Assembly: GCF_018390555.1 (NCBI RefSeq)
Contig: NZ_JAHBGB010000044.1
Span: forward strand, 275,424 to 339,423
Direction: 5' to 3'
Length of the DNA stretch: 64,000 bases
Source of the DNA: Ancylobacter oerskovii
GTDB taxonomy: Bacteria > Pseudomonadota > Alphaproteobacteria > Rhizobiales > Xanthobacteraceae
In this document: positions 19,251 through 27,924 of the stretch, piece after piece
Layout: every line of letters begins with the position of its first letter
How positions within the stretch are numbered: position 1 is the first letter of the stretch
Made by a program: the position numbers and the translations under genes
The notes under the pieces: generated by a model
What the model was told of the DNA's origin: nothing
The model's input: only the letters and a program-made list of their open reading frames with translations
Databases searched by the model: none

Positions 19251-19457
19251 ATGATCCGCGTTGCCGCCATCTCTCTCGTCGCGCTTTCGCTCGCCGCCTG
19301 CACCACCACCGAAAAGCGCGCCACCGGCGGCGCGCTGATCGGCGGCGGCACCGGCGCCATCATCGGCGGCATTGCCGGCGGCGGCACCGGCGCCCTGGTG
19401 GGCGGGGCGATCGGCGCCGGCACCGGCGCGGTGATCGGCGCGGCGACCGCCAACTGA
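19251..19457 (+). CDS. Glycine-zipper small lipoprotein
   Basis: 68 residues. The signal peptide MIRVAAISLVALSLAAC ends with a lipobox. The mature part is almost wholly a glycine-zipper repeat (GGGTGAIIGGIAGGGTGALVGGAIGAGTGAVIG), related to YMGG/OmpA-like glycine zipper proteins. It is probably an outer-membrane lipoprotein. Start at 19251 after GGGGGACC; an earlier in-frame ATG gives a longer tail without a signal. Similar tiny lipoproteins are common in Hyphomicrobiales and have no established role. Confidence 0.75.
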   Translation: MIRVAAISLVALSLAACTTTEKRATGGALIGGGTGAIIGGIAGGGTGALVGGAIGAGTGAVIGAATAN

Positions 19458-19480
19458 GCGTCGCCCTCCGGCTTTTCGAG

Positions 19481-19511
19481 CGGCCGCGCCTCGCGAGGGA
19501 CGCGGCCGTTT
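19481..19511. terminator. Hairpin with T-rich tail
   Basis: CGGCCGCG (19481-19488) pairs with CGCGGCCG (19501-19508), followed by TTTCATTT on the plus strand. It lies between the lipoprotein gene and the convergent hydrolase and fits a rho-independent terminator for the plus strand. Confidence 0.65.
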
Positions 19512-19521
19512 CATTTGGGCC

Positions 19522-20985
19522 TCAGTGGCGCGGGGCGGCTATGACGTCGCCAACCCGGCCGGCGATGTAGGGGAAGAACGGGTTGGACGACATGCGGGTC
19601 AGCGCATCGACGCTGATGATCAGCGCCCCCCGTTCGCCCCGGACCGCCATCGCCCCGAGATGCAGGCCGAAATCCTCGGTGCCGTCCGGCTGCGAGCCGT
19701 AGAGATTGTCGCTGTCCGGGAAGGGCAGGGCGACGTGGGACAGCGAGAACACGTCGGGCGGGTAGAGCAGGCCGAGCGCGCGCTCGCGGCTTTCGGTGGC
19801 GCCCGCCGGGGTGCGCCGCTCCAGCACCTCGGGGCTGTCGGGATCGAGATTGGTGATCATGGACAGCGCGAAATTGCGCGGGGCCGGTGGCACGTTGCGG
19901 CCGAGCGCGGCGGCCGAGGTCCAGCCGCGCAGCAGCGGGCCGAGCTTGGTGTTGCGGTTGAGGTCGAACAGCACCAGTTCGCTGCCGTTGTCCGGCAGCA
20001 GCCCGTAGAAGGCGGTGACCACGGCGCGGGTGGAGACGGTGAAGTCCAGCGCCGACTGGAAGGTGAGCGCCGGCGGCAGGTCCTTCAGCCCGCCGGCCCG
20101 CGCCCGGCGGGCGATGGAGTCCTGCAGCGCCGCGGTGAGCAGGTAGGACTGGCGGGCGCCGTTCACCGGAAACGAGTTGTACTTGAACGGGTTGAACTCC
20201 GGCAGGATGGAGAGCCACGCCGCCTTGGCGAAGGTCGGCAGGAAGGCGGGCAGGCCGGCGAGGCCGGCAAAGCGCGCGAAGCGGGTGATGCCGATCATCG
20301 GCGAGAGCAGGATCAGCCGGTCCGGCCGCGCCATGGCGGGATCGTCCAGCGCGTCGAGGGCGTATTTCAGGGCGAGCGCGCCGCCATTGGAGAAGCCGAC
20401 CAGATGCAGCGGCCGGGTGGGGGCGAGGCGATGGGCCTCGCGTACCGCCAGCCGCGTGGCGGCGAGCCAGTCCTGCCATTCCGCCTCGGCGAGGCCGGCC
20501 GGTACCGTGCCGTGGCCGGGCATGCGGATGGCGACGACCGCCCAGCCGGCCTCGGCGTAGAGCCGGGCGATGTGGCGCAGGCTGTAGGGCGAATCGGTGA
20601 GGCCGTGCAGAAGCACCACCGCGCCTTTCGCCTCGCCGGCCGGCACGATCTCGTAGGAACGGTTGAAGTCGCGGGTGAGGCGCGGCGGGTAGACGACGCT
20701 GCCGGAGAAATAGCGATTGGACGGGATGCGCTGGTCGGCCGGCAAGGTCTGCACGACGTTTTCCCACACCTCGTCGAAGGCGCGGTTCTCGGCGGCGAGG
20801 AAGCCCGTCCAGTCGGTGCGGTCCATCTCGGCGACGCTGAGTTCGCGCGGCGCATAGGTGTGCCAGGGCTCCAGCGGCGCGCCCGACTGCGCGAACCAGA
20901 TGCGGGTGGCGAGGAAGGTCGCCAGCATCAGGGCGAGCGTGACGAGCAGCCAGAGGGCGAGGCGCTTGAGGCGGCGAGCGGCCAT
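19522..20985 (-). CDS. Membrane-anchored alpha/beta hydrolase
   Basis: 487 residues from the ATG at 20985, preceded by AAGGAAAGG on the minus strand. One N-terminal hydrophobic segment (LALWLLVTLALMLATFLATRIWF) should anchor it in the inner membrane. The hydrolase domain begins near GAVVLLHGLTDSPYSLRHIA (oxyanion HG), and the nucleophile elbow is GFSNGGALAL, a GxSxG variant. It resembles carboxylesterase/lysophospholipase proteins; the substrate is unknown. A longer frame to 21222 adds only a basic, low-complexity tail that overlaps the AI-2E permease gene, so I reject it. Confidence 0.83.
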   Translation of the reverse strand: MAARRLKRLALWLLVTLALMLATFLATRIWFAQSGAPLEPWHTYAPRELSVAEMDRTDWTGFLAAENRAFDEVWENVVQTLPADQRIPSNRYFSGSVVYPPRLTRDFNRSYEIVPAGEAKGAVVLLHGLTDSPYSLRHIARLYAEAGWAVVAIRMPGHGTVPAGLAEAEWQDWLAATRLAVREAHRLAPTRPLHLVGFSNGGALALKYALDALDDPAMARPDRLILLSPMIGITRFARFAGLAGLPAFLPTFAKAAWLSILPEFNPFKYNSFPVNGARQSYLLTAALQDSIARRARAGGLKDLPPALTFQSALDFTVSTRAVVTAFYGLLPDNGSELVLFDLNRNTKLGPLLRGWTSAAALGRNVPPAPRNFALSMITNLDPDSPEVLERRTPAGATESRERALGLLYPPDVFSLSHVALPFPDSDNLYGSQPDGTEDFGLHLGAMAVRGERGALIISVDALTRMSSNPFFPYIAGRVGDVIAAPRH

Positions 20986-21016
20986 GCGGGGGCCTTTCCT
21001 TCGATGTCGGGCGGCG

Positions 21017-22042
21017 TCAGGCGTCTGGGGCGCGGCCGGAGAGCAGCCGGGCCACCCAGCGGGCGGAGGTCGTGTGCGCGCAGAAGGTGAGCGCGGCGAT
21101 GGCGAGCGGCACGCCGATGAAGGCGCCGGCCAGCCCCCACAGGAAGGCGAAGAAGAACACCGCCAGCAGCACCAGGAAGGGCGACATGGCGAGCGCCTTG
21201 CCGGCGATGCGCGGCTCGACATAGGAGCCGAGGACGAACTGGATGACGTTCATGCCGGCGAACACCGCCACCGCCATCTGCCAGCTCTCGAACTGGGCGA
21301 TGGCGAACAGGGTCGGCAGGAGCGTCGCCACCAGCGGGCCGATGAACGGGATGTAGTTGAGGGCGAAGGCGATCACCCCCCAGGCGAAGGCGAGATCGAG
21401 CCCGGCCAGAGCGGCGAAGGCCCAGACCGCGAAGCCGGTGGCGACGCTCATCGCCGTGCGCACCGCCATGTAGCGGCGGAACTTGCCGGCGATGTCGGCA
21501 CCGGCGGCGAGCAGGATGCGCCCGCCATCGCCCGCCTCGCCGGCCGCGAGCTTGCGCCGGACGACATCGACCTCCAGCAGGCCGAGCAGCACGAAGATGA
21601 AGGTCACCACCGCGAAGCCGAGCATGCCGTTGAGCCGGGCGGCGACGCCCTGGAAGAAGCGGATCAGCCAGGAGACGTTGAAGGTCTCCATGAAGGTGCC
21701 GGCCGCGTAGAGGCCATGGCCTTCCAGCCATTCGGCGCCGGACAGATAGAGCGTCTGGAAGCGGTTGGCGTTGGCGACCAGCCATTGCGCGGCGCGGCCG
21801 AAGCCCCACACCGTCATCGAGGTGAGCGCGAAGATGACGACGAGGCTCACCGCGAGGCTGATGAACAGCGCCGCGAGCTGCGGCAGGCGCCGTGCCAGGG
21901 CCTGTTGCAGCGGCCAGACCAGCGCGATGAAGAACAGCGCGAAGGCCACCGGCGCCACGATCGAGGCGGCGAGATAGGCCGCCGCGCCGATGAGGATGGC
22001 GGCAATGATGCCGAGAAGGATCTGCGTGCTGCGCCCGTTCAT
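21017..22042 (-). CDS. AI-2E family permease (TqsA/PerM-like)
   Basis: 341 residues from the ATG at 22042, preceded by GAGCGGGAC. About eight membrane helices, with two helices at the start, a cytoplasmic/periplasmic central part and a C-terminal bundle containing FALNYIPFIGPLVATLLPTLFAI and LVLLAVFFFAFLWGLAGAFIGVPLAIA. The NYIPFIGP and WGLxGAFxGVP motifs are signatures of the family. Members include autoinducer exporters and Na+/H+ antiporters; the role here is unknown. Divergent from the F420 operon with an AT-rich gap. Confidence 0.9.
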   Translation of the reverse strand: MNGRSTQILLGIIAAILIGAAAYLAASIVAPVAFALFFIALVWPLQQALARRLPQLAALFISLAVSLVVIFALTSMTVWGFGRAAQWLVANANRFQTLYLSGAEWLEGHGLYAAGTFMETFNVSWLIRFFQGVAARLNGMLGFAVVTFIFVLLGLLEVDVVRRKLAAGEAGDGGRILLAAGADIAGKFRRYMAVRTAMSVATGFAVWAFAALAGLDLAFAWGVIAFALNYIPFIGPLVATLLPTLFAIAQFESWQMAVAVFAGMNVIQFVLGSYVEPRIAGKALAMSPFLVLLAVFFFAFLWGLAGAFIGVPLAIAALTFCAHTTSARWVARLLSGRAPDA

Positions 22043-22239
22043 GTCCCGCTCGCCAAAAGCTGCCCCGTGCCGGATAAAGCCTTGCCCCGCCGGCGACAAG
22101 GCCATTGCGATTCCGGCGCCGCGGCGTTTCCGCCCTGTCGAATTGCGGAAAATTCAGCCTATTGTGATTGCATGTTTATTCAGGATAATGTGCTGGACAA
22201 TAGTAACATTCATATTGCCGGTCCAGGGGGAATGGTAAG
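22043..22239. promoter_or_regulatory. Divergent promoter region, AI-2E permease / F420 operon
   Basis: 197 bases. The part next to the F420 operon (about 22138-22222) is clearly richer in A and T than the surrounding genes, containing AATTGCGGAAAATTC, TTTATTCAGGATAATG and a TAGTAACATTCATATT stretch. A promoter for the F420 operon is likely here; I cannot fix the -35/-10 boxes. GGGGGAA lies 7 bases before the GTG start of the first gene. Confidence 0.5.
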
Positions 22240-23244
22240 GTGCTGAAGCTTGGCTACAAGGCCTCGGCGGAGCAGTTCGACGCGCGCCGGCTGGTCGATT
22301 TCTCGGTGCTCGCGGAGCGCAGCGGATTCGATTCCGTCTTCATCAGCGATCATTTCCAGCCCTGGCGCCATACGGGCGGGCACGCGCCGGCCGCCTTTCC
22401 CTTCCTCGGTGCGCTCGGCTCGGCGACCTCGCGGATCGCGATGGGCACCAGCGTGCTCACCCCGACCTTCCGCCATCACCCCTCTATGGTGGCGCAGGCC
22501 TTCGGCACGCTCGGCCAGCTGTTTCCCGGGCGAGTGATCCTCGGCGTCGGCTCGGGCGAGGGGCTCAACGAGGTGCCGGCCACCGGCGCGCCCTGGCCGG
22601 AACTGAAGGAGCGCTTCGCCCGGCTGCGCGAGGCGGTGCGCCTCATCCGCACGCTGTGGACCGAGGAGCGCGTCAGCTTCGAAGGGGAGTTCTATCGCAC
22701 CGAGAACGCCACCATCTATGACCGTCCCGAAACGCCGGTGCCGATCTACATCGCCGGCGCCGGGCCGCAGGTGGCGAAGTTCGCCGGCCGGGCGGGCGAT
22801 GGCTTCATCTGCACCTCCGGCAAGAAATGGGAGCTCTACACCGAGACGCTGCTGCCCAATGTCGCGGCGGGGCTGGAAGCCTCGGAGCAGCCGGGCCGTC
22901 CCTATGAGCGCATGATCGAGATGAAGGTCTCCTTCGATACCGACCGGGCGCGGGCCATGGCTGACACCCGCCATTGGGCGGCGCTGGCGCTCTCGCCGGA
23001 GGAGAAGCATTCGGTGGAGGATCCGCTGGAGATGGAGAAGCTGGCCGATGCGCTGCCGGTCGAGCGGGCGGCCTCGCGCTGGATCGTCTCCACCGACCCG
23101 GAGGAGCATGTCGAGAAGATCGCCGCCTATGTGGCTCTGGGCTTCGACCATCTGGTGTTCCACGCCCCGGGCGAGGACCAGCCGCGCTTCCTCGCGCTCT
23201 ATGCCGAGCAGGTGCTGCCGCGCCTGCGTGCCCGCTTCGGCTGA
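22240..23244 (+). CDS. fgd: F420-dependent glucose-6-phosphate dehydrogenase-like LLM protein
   Basis: 334 residues, starting at GTG. It is closely similar along its whole length to actinobacterial Fgd: it opens with [12 protein letters not shown], then [54 protein letters not shown] and [10 protein letters not shown]. By alignment from memory, His38, Trp42 and Glu107 match the catalytic His40, Trp44 and Glu109 of mycobacterial Fgd1. The reaction would be glucose 6-phosphate + F420 to 6-phosphogluconolactone + F420H2, supplying reduced F420. It heads an operon with cofE and cofC, which supports true F420 use. Other F420-linked alcohol or sugar dehydrogenases of this subgroup are possible. Confidence 0.85.
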   Translation: MLKLGYKASAEQFDARRLVDFSVLAERSGFDSVFISDHFQPWRHTGGHAPAAFPFLGALGSATSRIAMGTSVLTPTFRHHPSMVAQAFGTLGQLFPGRVILGVGSGEGLNEVPATGAPWPELKERFARLREAVRLIRTLWTEERVSFEGEFYRTENATIYDRPETPVPIYIAGAGPQVAKFAGRAGDGFICTSGKKWELYTETLLPNVAAGLEASEQPGRPYERMIEMKVSFDTDRARAMADTRHWAALALSPEEKHSVEDPLEMEKLADALPVERAASRWIVSTDPEEHVEKIAAYVALGFDHLVFHAPGEDQPRFLALYAEQVLPRLRARFG

Positions 23245-23253
23245 GCGGTGACG

Positions 23254-24018
23254 ATGTCGGCCCGCCTCGAACTCCTGGCGCTGCCGGGCTTCCCGATGGT
23301 GGAAGCCGGCGACGACCTCGCCGGCTTCGTGCTGGACGGGGTGGCGCGGCTGGGGCTGGAACTGGCGCCGCAGGACGTGGTGGTGCTGGCGCAGAAGGTG
23401 GTGTCCAAGGCCGAGGGCCGGCTCGTCCGCCTCGCGGAGGTGGTGCCGTCCGAGCGGGCGCGGGCGCTGGCCGGCGAGGTGCGCAAGGATCCCCGTCTCG
23501 TCGAGCTGATCCTCTCCGAGAGCGTGCGGGTGGTGCGCACGCGGCCGGACGTGCTGATCGTCGAGCACCGGCTGGGGCTGACCATGGCCAATGCCGGCAT
23601 CGACCAGTCCAATGTCCGGCACGGGGACGGCGAGGTGGCGCTGCTGCTGCCGCTCGACCCGGACACCAGCGCCGCGCGGCTGCGGGGCGAGATCGAGCGG
23701 CGGACCGGCGTGGCGCCGGCGGTCGTCATCAATGACAGCTTCGGCCGGCCCTGGCGGCGTGGCACCACCGGCATCGCCATCGGGGCCGCCGGCCTTCCGT
23801 CGATGATCGATCGTCGCGGCGAGACGGACCTCTACGGCCGCACGCTGCGCGCCACCATGATCGCCTATGCCGACGAGATCGCCGCCGCGGCCTCGCTGGT
23901 GATGGGGCAGGCGACGGAGGCCACGCCGGTGGTGCTGGTGCGGGGACTGGCATGGACGGCCGCCGATAATCCCGCGGCGGCGCTGATCCGCGCGCCGGAG
24001 GAGGATTTGTTCCGGTGA
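23254..24018 (+). CDS. cofE: Coenzyme F420-0:L-glutamate ligase
   Basis: 254 residues from the ATG at 23254; a GTG two codons earlier is the alternative start. Recognisable CofE features are LALPGFPMVEAGDDL at the N-terminus, VVVLAQKVVSKAEGR (LA-KVVSKAEGR motif), VVINDSFGRPWRRGTTGIAIG (the family's D-T/S-FGRPWR motif) and GETDLYGRTLR. It adds glutamate to the lactyl phosphodiester F420-0 with GTP. The actinobacterial homologue FbiB has an extra C-terminal FMN nitroreductase domain, which is absent here; this is the short archaeal-type form. It lies 9 bp after fgd and overlaps cofC. Confidence 0.92.
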   Translation: MSARLELLALPGFPMVEAGDDLAGFVLDGVARLGLELAPQDVVVLAQKVVSKAEGRLVRLAEVVPSERARALAGEVRKDPRLVELILSESVRVVRTRPDVLIVEHRLGLTMANAGIDQSNVRHGDGEVALLLPLDPDTSAARLRGEIERRTGVAPAVVINDSFGRPWRRGTTGIAIGAAGLPSMIDRRGETDLYGRTLRATMIAYADEIAAAASLVMGQATEATPVVLVRGLAWTAADNPAAALIRAPEEDLFR

Positions 24019-24695
24019 GCCGCACGGCGTCGGCGGGAATCTGGGCGGTGGTGCCGGTGAAGCCGTTCGGGCTCGCCAAGCAGCGATTGGCGCCGGCGCT
24101 GGGCGCCGAGGCGCGCGCCCGCCTCGCCCGGGCGATGCTGGAGGACGTGCTGGCGGCGCTGGGATCGGTCGGCGGACTGGCGGGAACGCTGATCGTCTCG
24201 GCCGAACCCGAGGTCGAGGAGCTGGCGCGCGATTTCGGGGCCGAGCGGCTCGCCGAGGCCGAGGCCGCCGGACTCAACACGGCGCTGGAACGGGCGGCGC
24301 GGCACCTCGTGCATCGCGGCGCCGCCGGCCTGCTGGCGATTCCCGGCGATGTGCCGGGACTGGCGGCGGCGGAGGTGGCGCGGCTCATCGGCGCGCATCC
24401 CGCCGGTCGCGCCGTCAGCCTCGTCGCCGCCCATGACGGGCAGGGCACCAACGCGCTGCTGGCGACGCCGGCGGACGCCGTGCGCTTTTGCTTCGGGCCG
24501 GGGAGCCTCGCGGCGCACCGCGCGGCGGCGCGGGCGGCGGACATGGCCACGATCGTGCATGAGGCCGGGGCGCTGCCCGGCATCGGCTTCGATGTCGATG
24601 CGCCGGACGACCTGGCGCGGCTGCGCGCGCTGCCGGGTCGCTCGCATACGCGCGCGGCGCTCGCCGCCGGCGCCTTCCCGCCCGGCTGGGCATAG
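24015..24695 (+). CDS. cofC: 2-phospho-L-lactate (or PEP / 3-phosphoglycerate) guanylyltransferase
   Basis: 226 residues starting at GTG, overlapping the cofE stop (GTGA). Nucleotidyltransferase fold: VVPVKPFGLAKQRLAPALG (the PVK-x-x-x-K-RLA motif), then LAIPGDVPGLAAAEV (PGDVP) and ARLIGAHPAGRAVSLVAAHDGQGTNALL with the expected D-GTNAL motif. It makes the activated lactyl/enolpyruvyl/glyceryl nucleotide used by CofD. Which phospho-acid it prefers cannot be told from sequence here; proteobacterial CofC enzymes using 3-phosphoglycerate are known. The partner cofD/fbiA is not in this window. Confidence 0.9.
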   Translation: MSRTASAGIWAVVPVKPFGLAKQRLAPALGAEARARLARAMLEDVLAALGSVGGLAGTLIVSAEPEVEELARDFGAERLAEAEAAGLNTALERAARHLVHRGAAGLLAIPGDVPGLAAAEVARLIGAHPAGRAVSLVAAHDGQGTNALLATPADAVRFCFGPGSLAAHRAAARAADMATIVHEAGALPGIGFDVDAPDDLARLRALPGRSHTRAALAAGAFPPGWA

Positions 24696-24714
24696 ACGCG
24701 CTCGGGAGGGCGCC

Positions 24715-25458
24715 ATGGCGAATTTCGTTCTCGTACACGGATCGTTTCATGGCGCCTGGTGCTGGCAGAGGCTGGTGCCGCTGCTGGAGGCGCGCGGTCA
24801 CGCGGTGCTGGCGCCGGATCTGCCGGCGAGCGGCGAGGATGACGCGCCGCCGGAGACCGCCGATCTCGACAGCTATGTGACGCGCGTCACCTGGGCGATC
24901 GACCAGATGCCGGACGACGTGGTGCTGGTGGGCCATTCCATGGGCGGCATCGTCAGCGCGCAGGCCAGCGAGCGCCGCGCCCATCGGCTGGCGGGATGCG
25001 TCTATGTGAACGGCCTGCTGCTGACCCATGGTGCCAGCCTCGTCAGCTTCCTCGATGCGCATGCCGGGCTCGGGGTCGAGGATCTGGTGCTGAAGAACAT
25101 GCAGGTGGCGGCGGATGGGCAGACCGCGACCTTCCCCGCGGCCTCCGCTCCCGAAGTGTTCTACAACACATGTGCGCCGGCGGACGCCGCCTGGGCCGCC
25201 GGGCGGCTGACCCCGCAGCGGATGAAAGTCTACACCGACCGGCTGGAGCTGAGCGTGGCCGGCTTCGACCGGGTGCGGCGCTTCTATGTCGAGGGCACGG
25301 CCGACCGGGCGGTGTCGCTGGCCTATCAGCGCGCCATGACCGCCGAAACGCCGTGCGAAGAGGTGTTCACCCTCGACGGCGACCATTCGCCGTTCTTCTC
25401 GGCCCCCGCCGCGCTCGCCGGGCTGCTCGATGACGTGGCGCGGCGGGTGGGCGGCTAG
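24715..25458 (+). CDS. Alpha/beta hydrolase
   Basis: 247 residues, start after GGGAGGG. Salicylate esterase/hydroxynitrile lyase-type hydrolase: N-terminal FVLVHGSFHGAWCWQRLVPLLEARGH (HGSFHGAWCW), nucleophile elbow LVGHSMGGIV, and C-terminal His in LDGDHSPFFSAP, so the Ser-His pair is intact. It begins 19 bp after cofC and is probably the last gene of the F420 operon. No F420-related function is known for the family; it may act on the substrate of an F420-dependent enzyme. Confidence 0.87.
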   Translation: MANFVLVHGSFHGAWCWQRLVPLLEARGHAVLAPDLPASGEDDAPPETADLDSYVTRVTWAIDQMPDDVVLVGHSMGGIVSAQASERRAHRLAGCVYVNGLLLTHGASLVSFLDAHAGLGVEDLVLKNMQVAADGQTATFPAASAPEVFYNTCAPADAAWAAGRLTPQRMKVYTDRLELSVAGFDRVRRFYVEGTADRAVSLAYQRAMTAETPCEEVFTLDGDHSPFFSAPAALAGLLDDVARRVGG

Positions 25459-25475
25459 GCGCCGCCGGCGGCGCC
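25458..25475. terminator. Palindrome after the F420 operon
   Basis: GGCGCCGCC-GGCGGCGCC is a perfect 18-bp palindrome starting at the last base of the stop codon. It has no U-tract, so it may aid termination or be protein-bound. Confidence 0.4.
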
Positions 25476-25503
25476 CATTCTGGTAGCACGGGGTGCCTTC
25501 CGG

Positions 25504-25519
25504 CTGCTTTTTTAAGCAG
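25504..25519. terminator. Short hairpin with T loop
   Basis: CTGCTT (25504-25509) pairs with AAGCAG (25514-25519) around a loop of four T. It lies between the F420 operon and the ABC importer operon. Either a weak terminator or an operator. Confidence 0.35.
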
Positions 25520-25562
25520 ATGTTCAATGGCGGAACGAGGCGCGAGGGCCCTATCGGCTAGA

Positions 25563-25574
25563 GTGTCTATACAC
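25563..25574. promoter_or_regulatory. Possible operator upstream of the ABC importer operon
   Basis: GTGTCTATACAC has GTGT/ACAC arms around CTAT, about 59 bases before the first ATPase start codon. Downstream at 25585-25600, TGGCACAGAACTTGGA resembles a sigma-54 -24/-12 element except that the invariant GC is GG. Both assignments are weak. Confidence 0.3.
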
Positions 25575-25632
25575 CAGCACACTTTGGCACAGAACTTGGA
25601 TTGTTCATCGGCATAGCCAGTTGGAGTGCCGG

Positions 25633-26724
25633 ATGTCGTCCATTGCCTTCGAGCAGGTCTTCAAGCGTTACGGGGAGGTTGATGCCGTCAAGGAGCTCAA
25701 CCTCGCCTGCGCCGCCGGTGAGATGCTCGCCTTGCTGGGGCCCTCGGGCTGCGGCAAGTCGACGACGCTGAAGATGGCCGCCGGCATCGAGAGCGTGACC
25801 GAGGGCGAGATCTTCTTCGGCGACAAGCCGGTGTCGCGGCTCGCGCCGGGCGAGCGCAACATCGCCATGGTGTTCGAGGATTACGCGCTCTACCCGAACA
25901 TGACGGTGTGGGAGAATGTCGGCTTCCCGCTGAAGGTGCGCGGCGTCGCCGGCCAGCCGGCTTCCGAGCGCATCGGCGAGGTGCTGCAGCTTCTGGGCCT
26001 GAGGCAGATGGCCGACCAGAAGGTGCGCGGCCTCTCCGGCGGTGCCATGCAGCGTGTGTCGATCGGCCGGGCACTGGTGCGCGACCCGGAAGTGATCCTG
26101 TTCGACGAGCCGCTCTCCCATCTCGACGCCGACCAGAAGGTGCAGCTGCGCGCCGAGATCAAGCGGTTGCAGAAGCTGCGGCAGGTGACGTCCATCCTCG
26201 TCACCCACGACCAGACCGAGGCCATCGCCATGGCCGACCGGGTGGCGGTGATGAATCACGGCGTGCTGCAGCAGGTAGGCGCGCCGCAGGATCTCTATGA
26301 GCGCCCGGCCAATCTGTTCGTCGCCAATTTCATCGGCGAGCCGCCGATGAACCTGATGAAGGCCGGCTGGGCCGGCAACCGCATCGTCGGCGAGGGCTGG
26401 GAGGTGACGCTGGGCACCGCGCGGCGGGCGAGGCTGCCGGACGGCGCCATCGTCGCCGGCATCCGTCCCGAGCATGTGACGCTGCGGCCGCCGGATCGGG
26501 CCGGGGATGCGAAGGGCGTCATCACCTATCGTGAGCCGCGCGGCGATGCCGACGTGTTCACCGTGGCGCTCGGTGCCGGTTCCGGTGCCGGCGGCACGCT
26601 GGTGGCGGAGATCGCCGGGCCGTCGGCGTGGCGGGCGGGCGACCGGGTGTCGCTCGGCCTCGATGTCGACCGGCTGCTGGTCTTCGATGCCGTGAGCGAG
26701 AAGAACCTGGAGGTGGCGCCGTGA
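25633..26724 (+). CDS. ABC importer ATPase 1 (MalK/UgpC type)
   Basis: 363 residues. Walker A GPSGCGKST (36-44), signature LSGGAMQR (134-141), Walker B with DEP at 158-160 and H-loop His192 in LVTHDQTEA are all intact. The Q-loop position reads VFEDYALYP, Glu in place of the usual Gln. The C-terminal 120 residues form the regulatory OB-fold (TOBE) domain of carbohydrate importers. Start at 25633 after TTGGAG. It overlaps the second ATPase gene by 4 bases (GTGA), so the importer probably uses a heterodimer of the two. Confidence 0.93.
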   Translation: MSSIAFEQVFKRYGEVDAVKELNLACAAGEMLALLGPSGCGKSTTLKMAAGIESVTEGEIFFGDKPVSRLAPGERNIAMVFEDYALYPNMTVWENVGFPLKVRGVAGQPASERIGEVLQLLGLRQMADQKVRGLSGGAMQRVSIGRALVRDPEVILFDEPLSHLDADQKVQLRAEIKRLQKLRQVTSILVTHDQTEAIAMADRVAVMNHGVLQQVGAPQDLYERPANLFVANFIGEPPMNLMKAGWAGNRIVGEGWEVTLGTARRARLPDGAIVAGIRPEHVTLRPPDRAGDAKGVITYREPRGDADVFTVALGAGSGAGGTLVAEIAGPSAWRAGDRVSLGLDVDRLLVFDAVSEKNLEVAP

Positions 26725-27878
26725 ACGCTCCGCTCGCCACCCCGTCGCTGCGCATGTCCCATTCGGCCGGGCTGATCGCGCGCGGCATTTCCAAGAGCTT
26801 CCAGCACAAGGTGCTGGCCGAGATCGGCCTCGAGGTGAAGCCGGGAGAGCTTCTGGCGCTCACCGGCCCCTCCGGCGCCGGCAAGACCACCTTCTGCCGC
26901 ATCCTCGCCGGGCTGGAGCGGCCCGATGCCGGCTCGGTCGAACTGGGCGGCCGCTCCATGGCCGGGGTGCCGGCGGGCGAGCGCAAGGTGGCGCTGATGT
27001 TCGAGAGCTACGCGCTCTACCCGCATCTCACCGTGCGCGGCAATGCGCTCTCGCCCTTGCAGGCGCCGGGCGGGCGGCTTCCGGCCGCCGAGGCGGAGAC
27101 GCGCGTCGACGAGGTGCTGGAGCTGCTGGAAATCCGCCACCTGCACGCACGCCTGCCCGGTGCGCTGTCCGGCGGGCAGAAGCAGCGCGTGGCGCTCGCC
27201 CGGCTGCTGGTGCAGTCGCCCGCGCTCTACCTGCTCGACGAACCGATCAGCCATCTCGACGCCAAGCTGCGTCACAAGCTGCGCGGCGAGATCCGCCGCC
27301 GGCTGGCGCAGGAGCCGGTGCCGACGATCTGGGCGACGCCGGACGGCATGGAGGCGCTCTCGGTCGGCGACCGGGTGGCGGTGATCGAGAATGGCCGCCT
27401 GGAGCAGATCGGCACGCCGGAGGACATCTGGCTGCGCCCGGCCAGCGCGCGGGTGGCGAAGCTGATCGGCGACCCGCCGATGAACCTTATCGACGGCGAA
27501 CTGACCCGCGAGAACGGCGCCATCGTCTTCGCGCGGCGGGCGCTGAAGCTGACGCTGACCGGGCCGCTGGCGCGGGCGGCCGAGCGTGCCGGCGGTGCCG
27601 CGGTAACGCTGGGCGTGCGCCCCGACGCCATCGGCTTCGCGCCGGCGGACGCGCCGGAGGCGACGCCGGCGGAGATCTATTCCAACGAGCCCTTCGGCAA
27701 GCACGCCATCCTTACCATCGATCTCGGCGCTTTGCTCGCCAAGGTGAAGACCTCGATGGAGAGCGCCGGGGCACTGGGTGCCGATGGCGGCATCGGCCGG
27801 AACATCGGCCTCACCTTTCCCGGCGAGGGGATGGTGCTCTTCGACGGCGCCACCGGTCGGGCGCTGTCCGGCGACTGA
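26721..27878 (+). CDS. ABC importer ATPase 2 with altered H-loop
   Basis: 385 residues from a GTG that overlaps the first ATPase stop. Walker A GPSGAGKTT (49-57), signature LSGGQKQR and Walker B LYLLDEPISHLDAK are present. The H-loop, normally VTHDQ, reads WATPDGMEAL, so the switch histidine is replaced by Pro207. The Q-loop reads FESYALYP. A TOBE-like C-terminal domain follows. The companion ATPase keeps its histidine, so the pair should form one normal and one degenerate ATP site, as in other asymmetric ABC dimers. Confidence 0.9.
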   Translation: MNAPLATPSLRMSHSAGLIARGISKSFQHKVLAEIGLEVKPGELLALTGPSGAGKTTFCRILAGLERPDAGSVELGGRSMAGVPAGERKVALMFESYALYPHLTVRGNALSPLQAPGGRLPAAEAETRVDEVLELLEIRHLHARLPGALSGGQKQRVALARLLVQSPALYLLDEPISHLDAKLRHKLRGEIRRRLAQEPVPTIWATPDGMEALSVGDRVAVIENGRLEQIGTPEDIWLRPASARVAKLIGDPPMNLIDGELTRENGAIVFARRALKLTLTGPLARAAERAGGAAVTLGVRPDAIGFAPADAPEATPAEIYSNEPFGKHAILTIDLGALLAKVKTSMESAGALGADGGIGRNIGLTFPGEGMVLFDGATGRALSGD

Positions 27879-27924
27879 CGACTGCAGACATAAGCCGCTA
27901 ACGGCAAAACAGAGGGAAAGAGCG

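Noticed and set aside
20986-21222. N-terminal extension of the membrane hydrolase
   Set aside because: Overlaps the AI-2E permease gene and lacks any recognisable domain.
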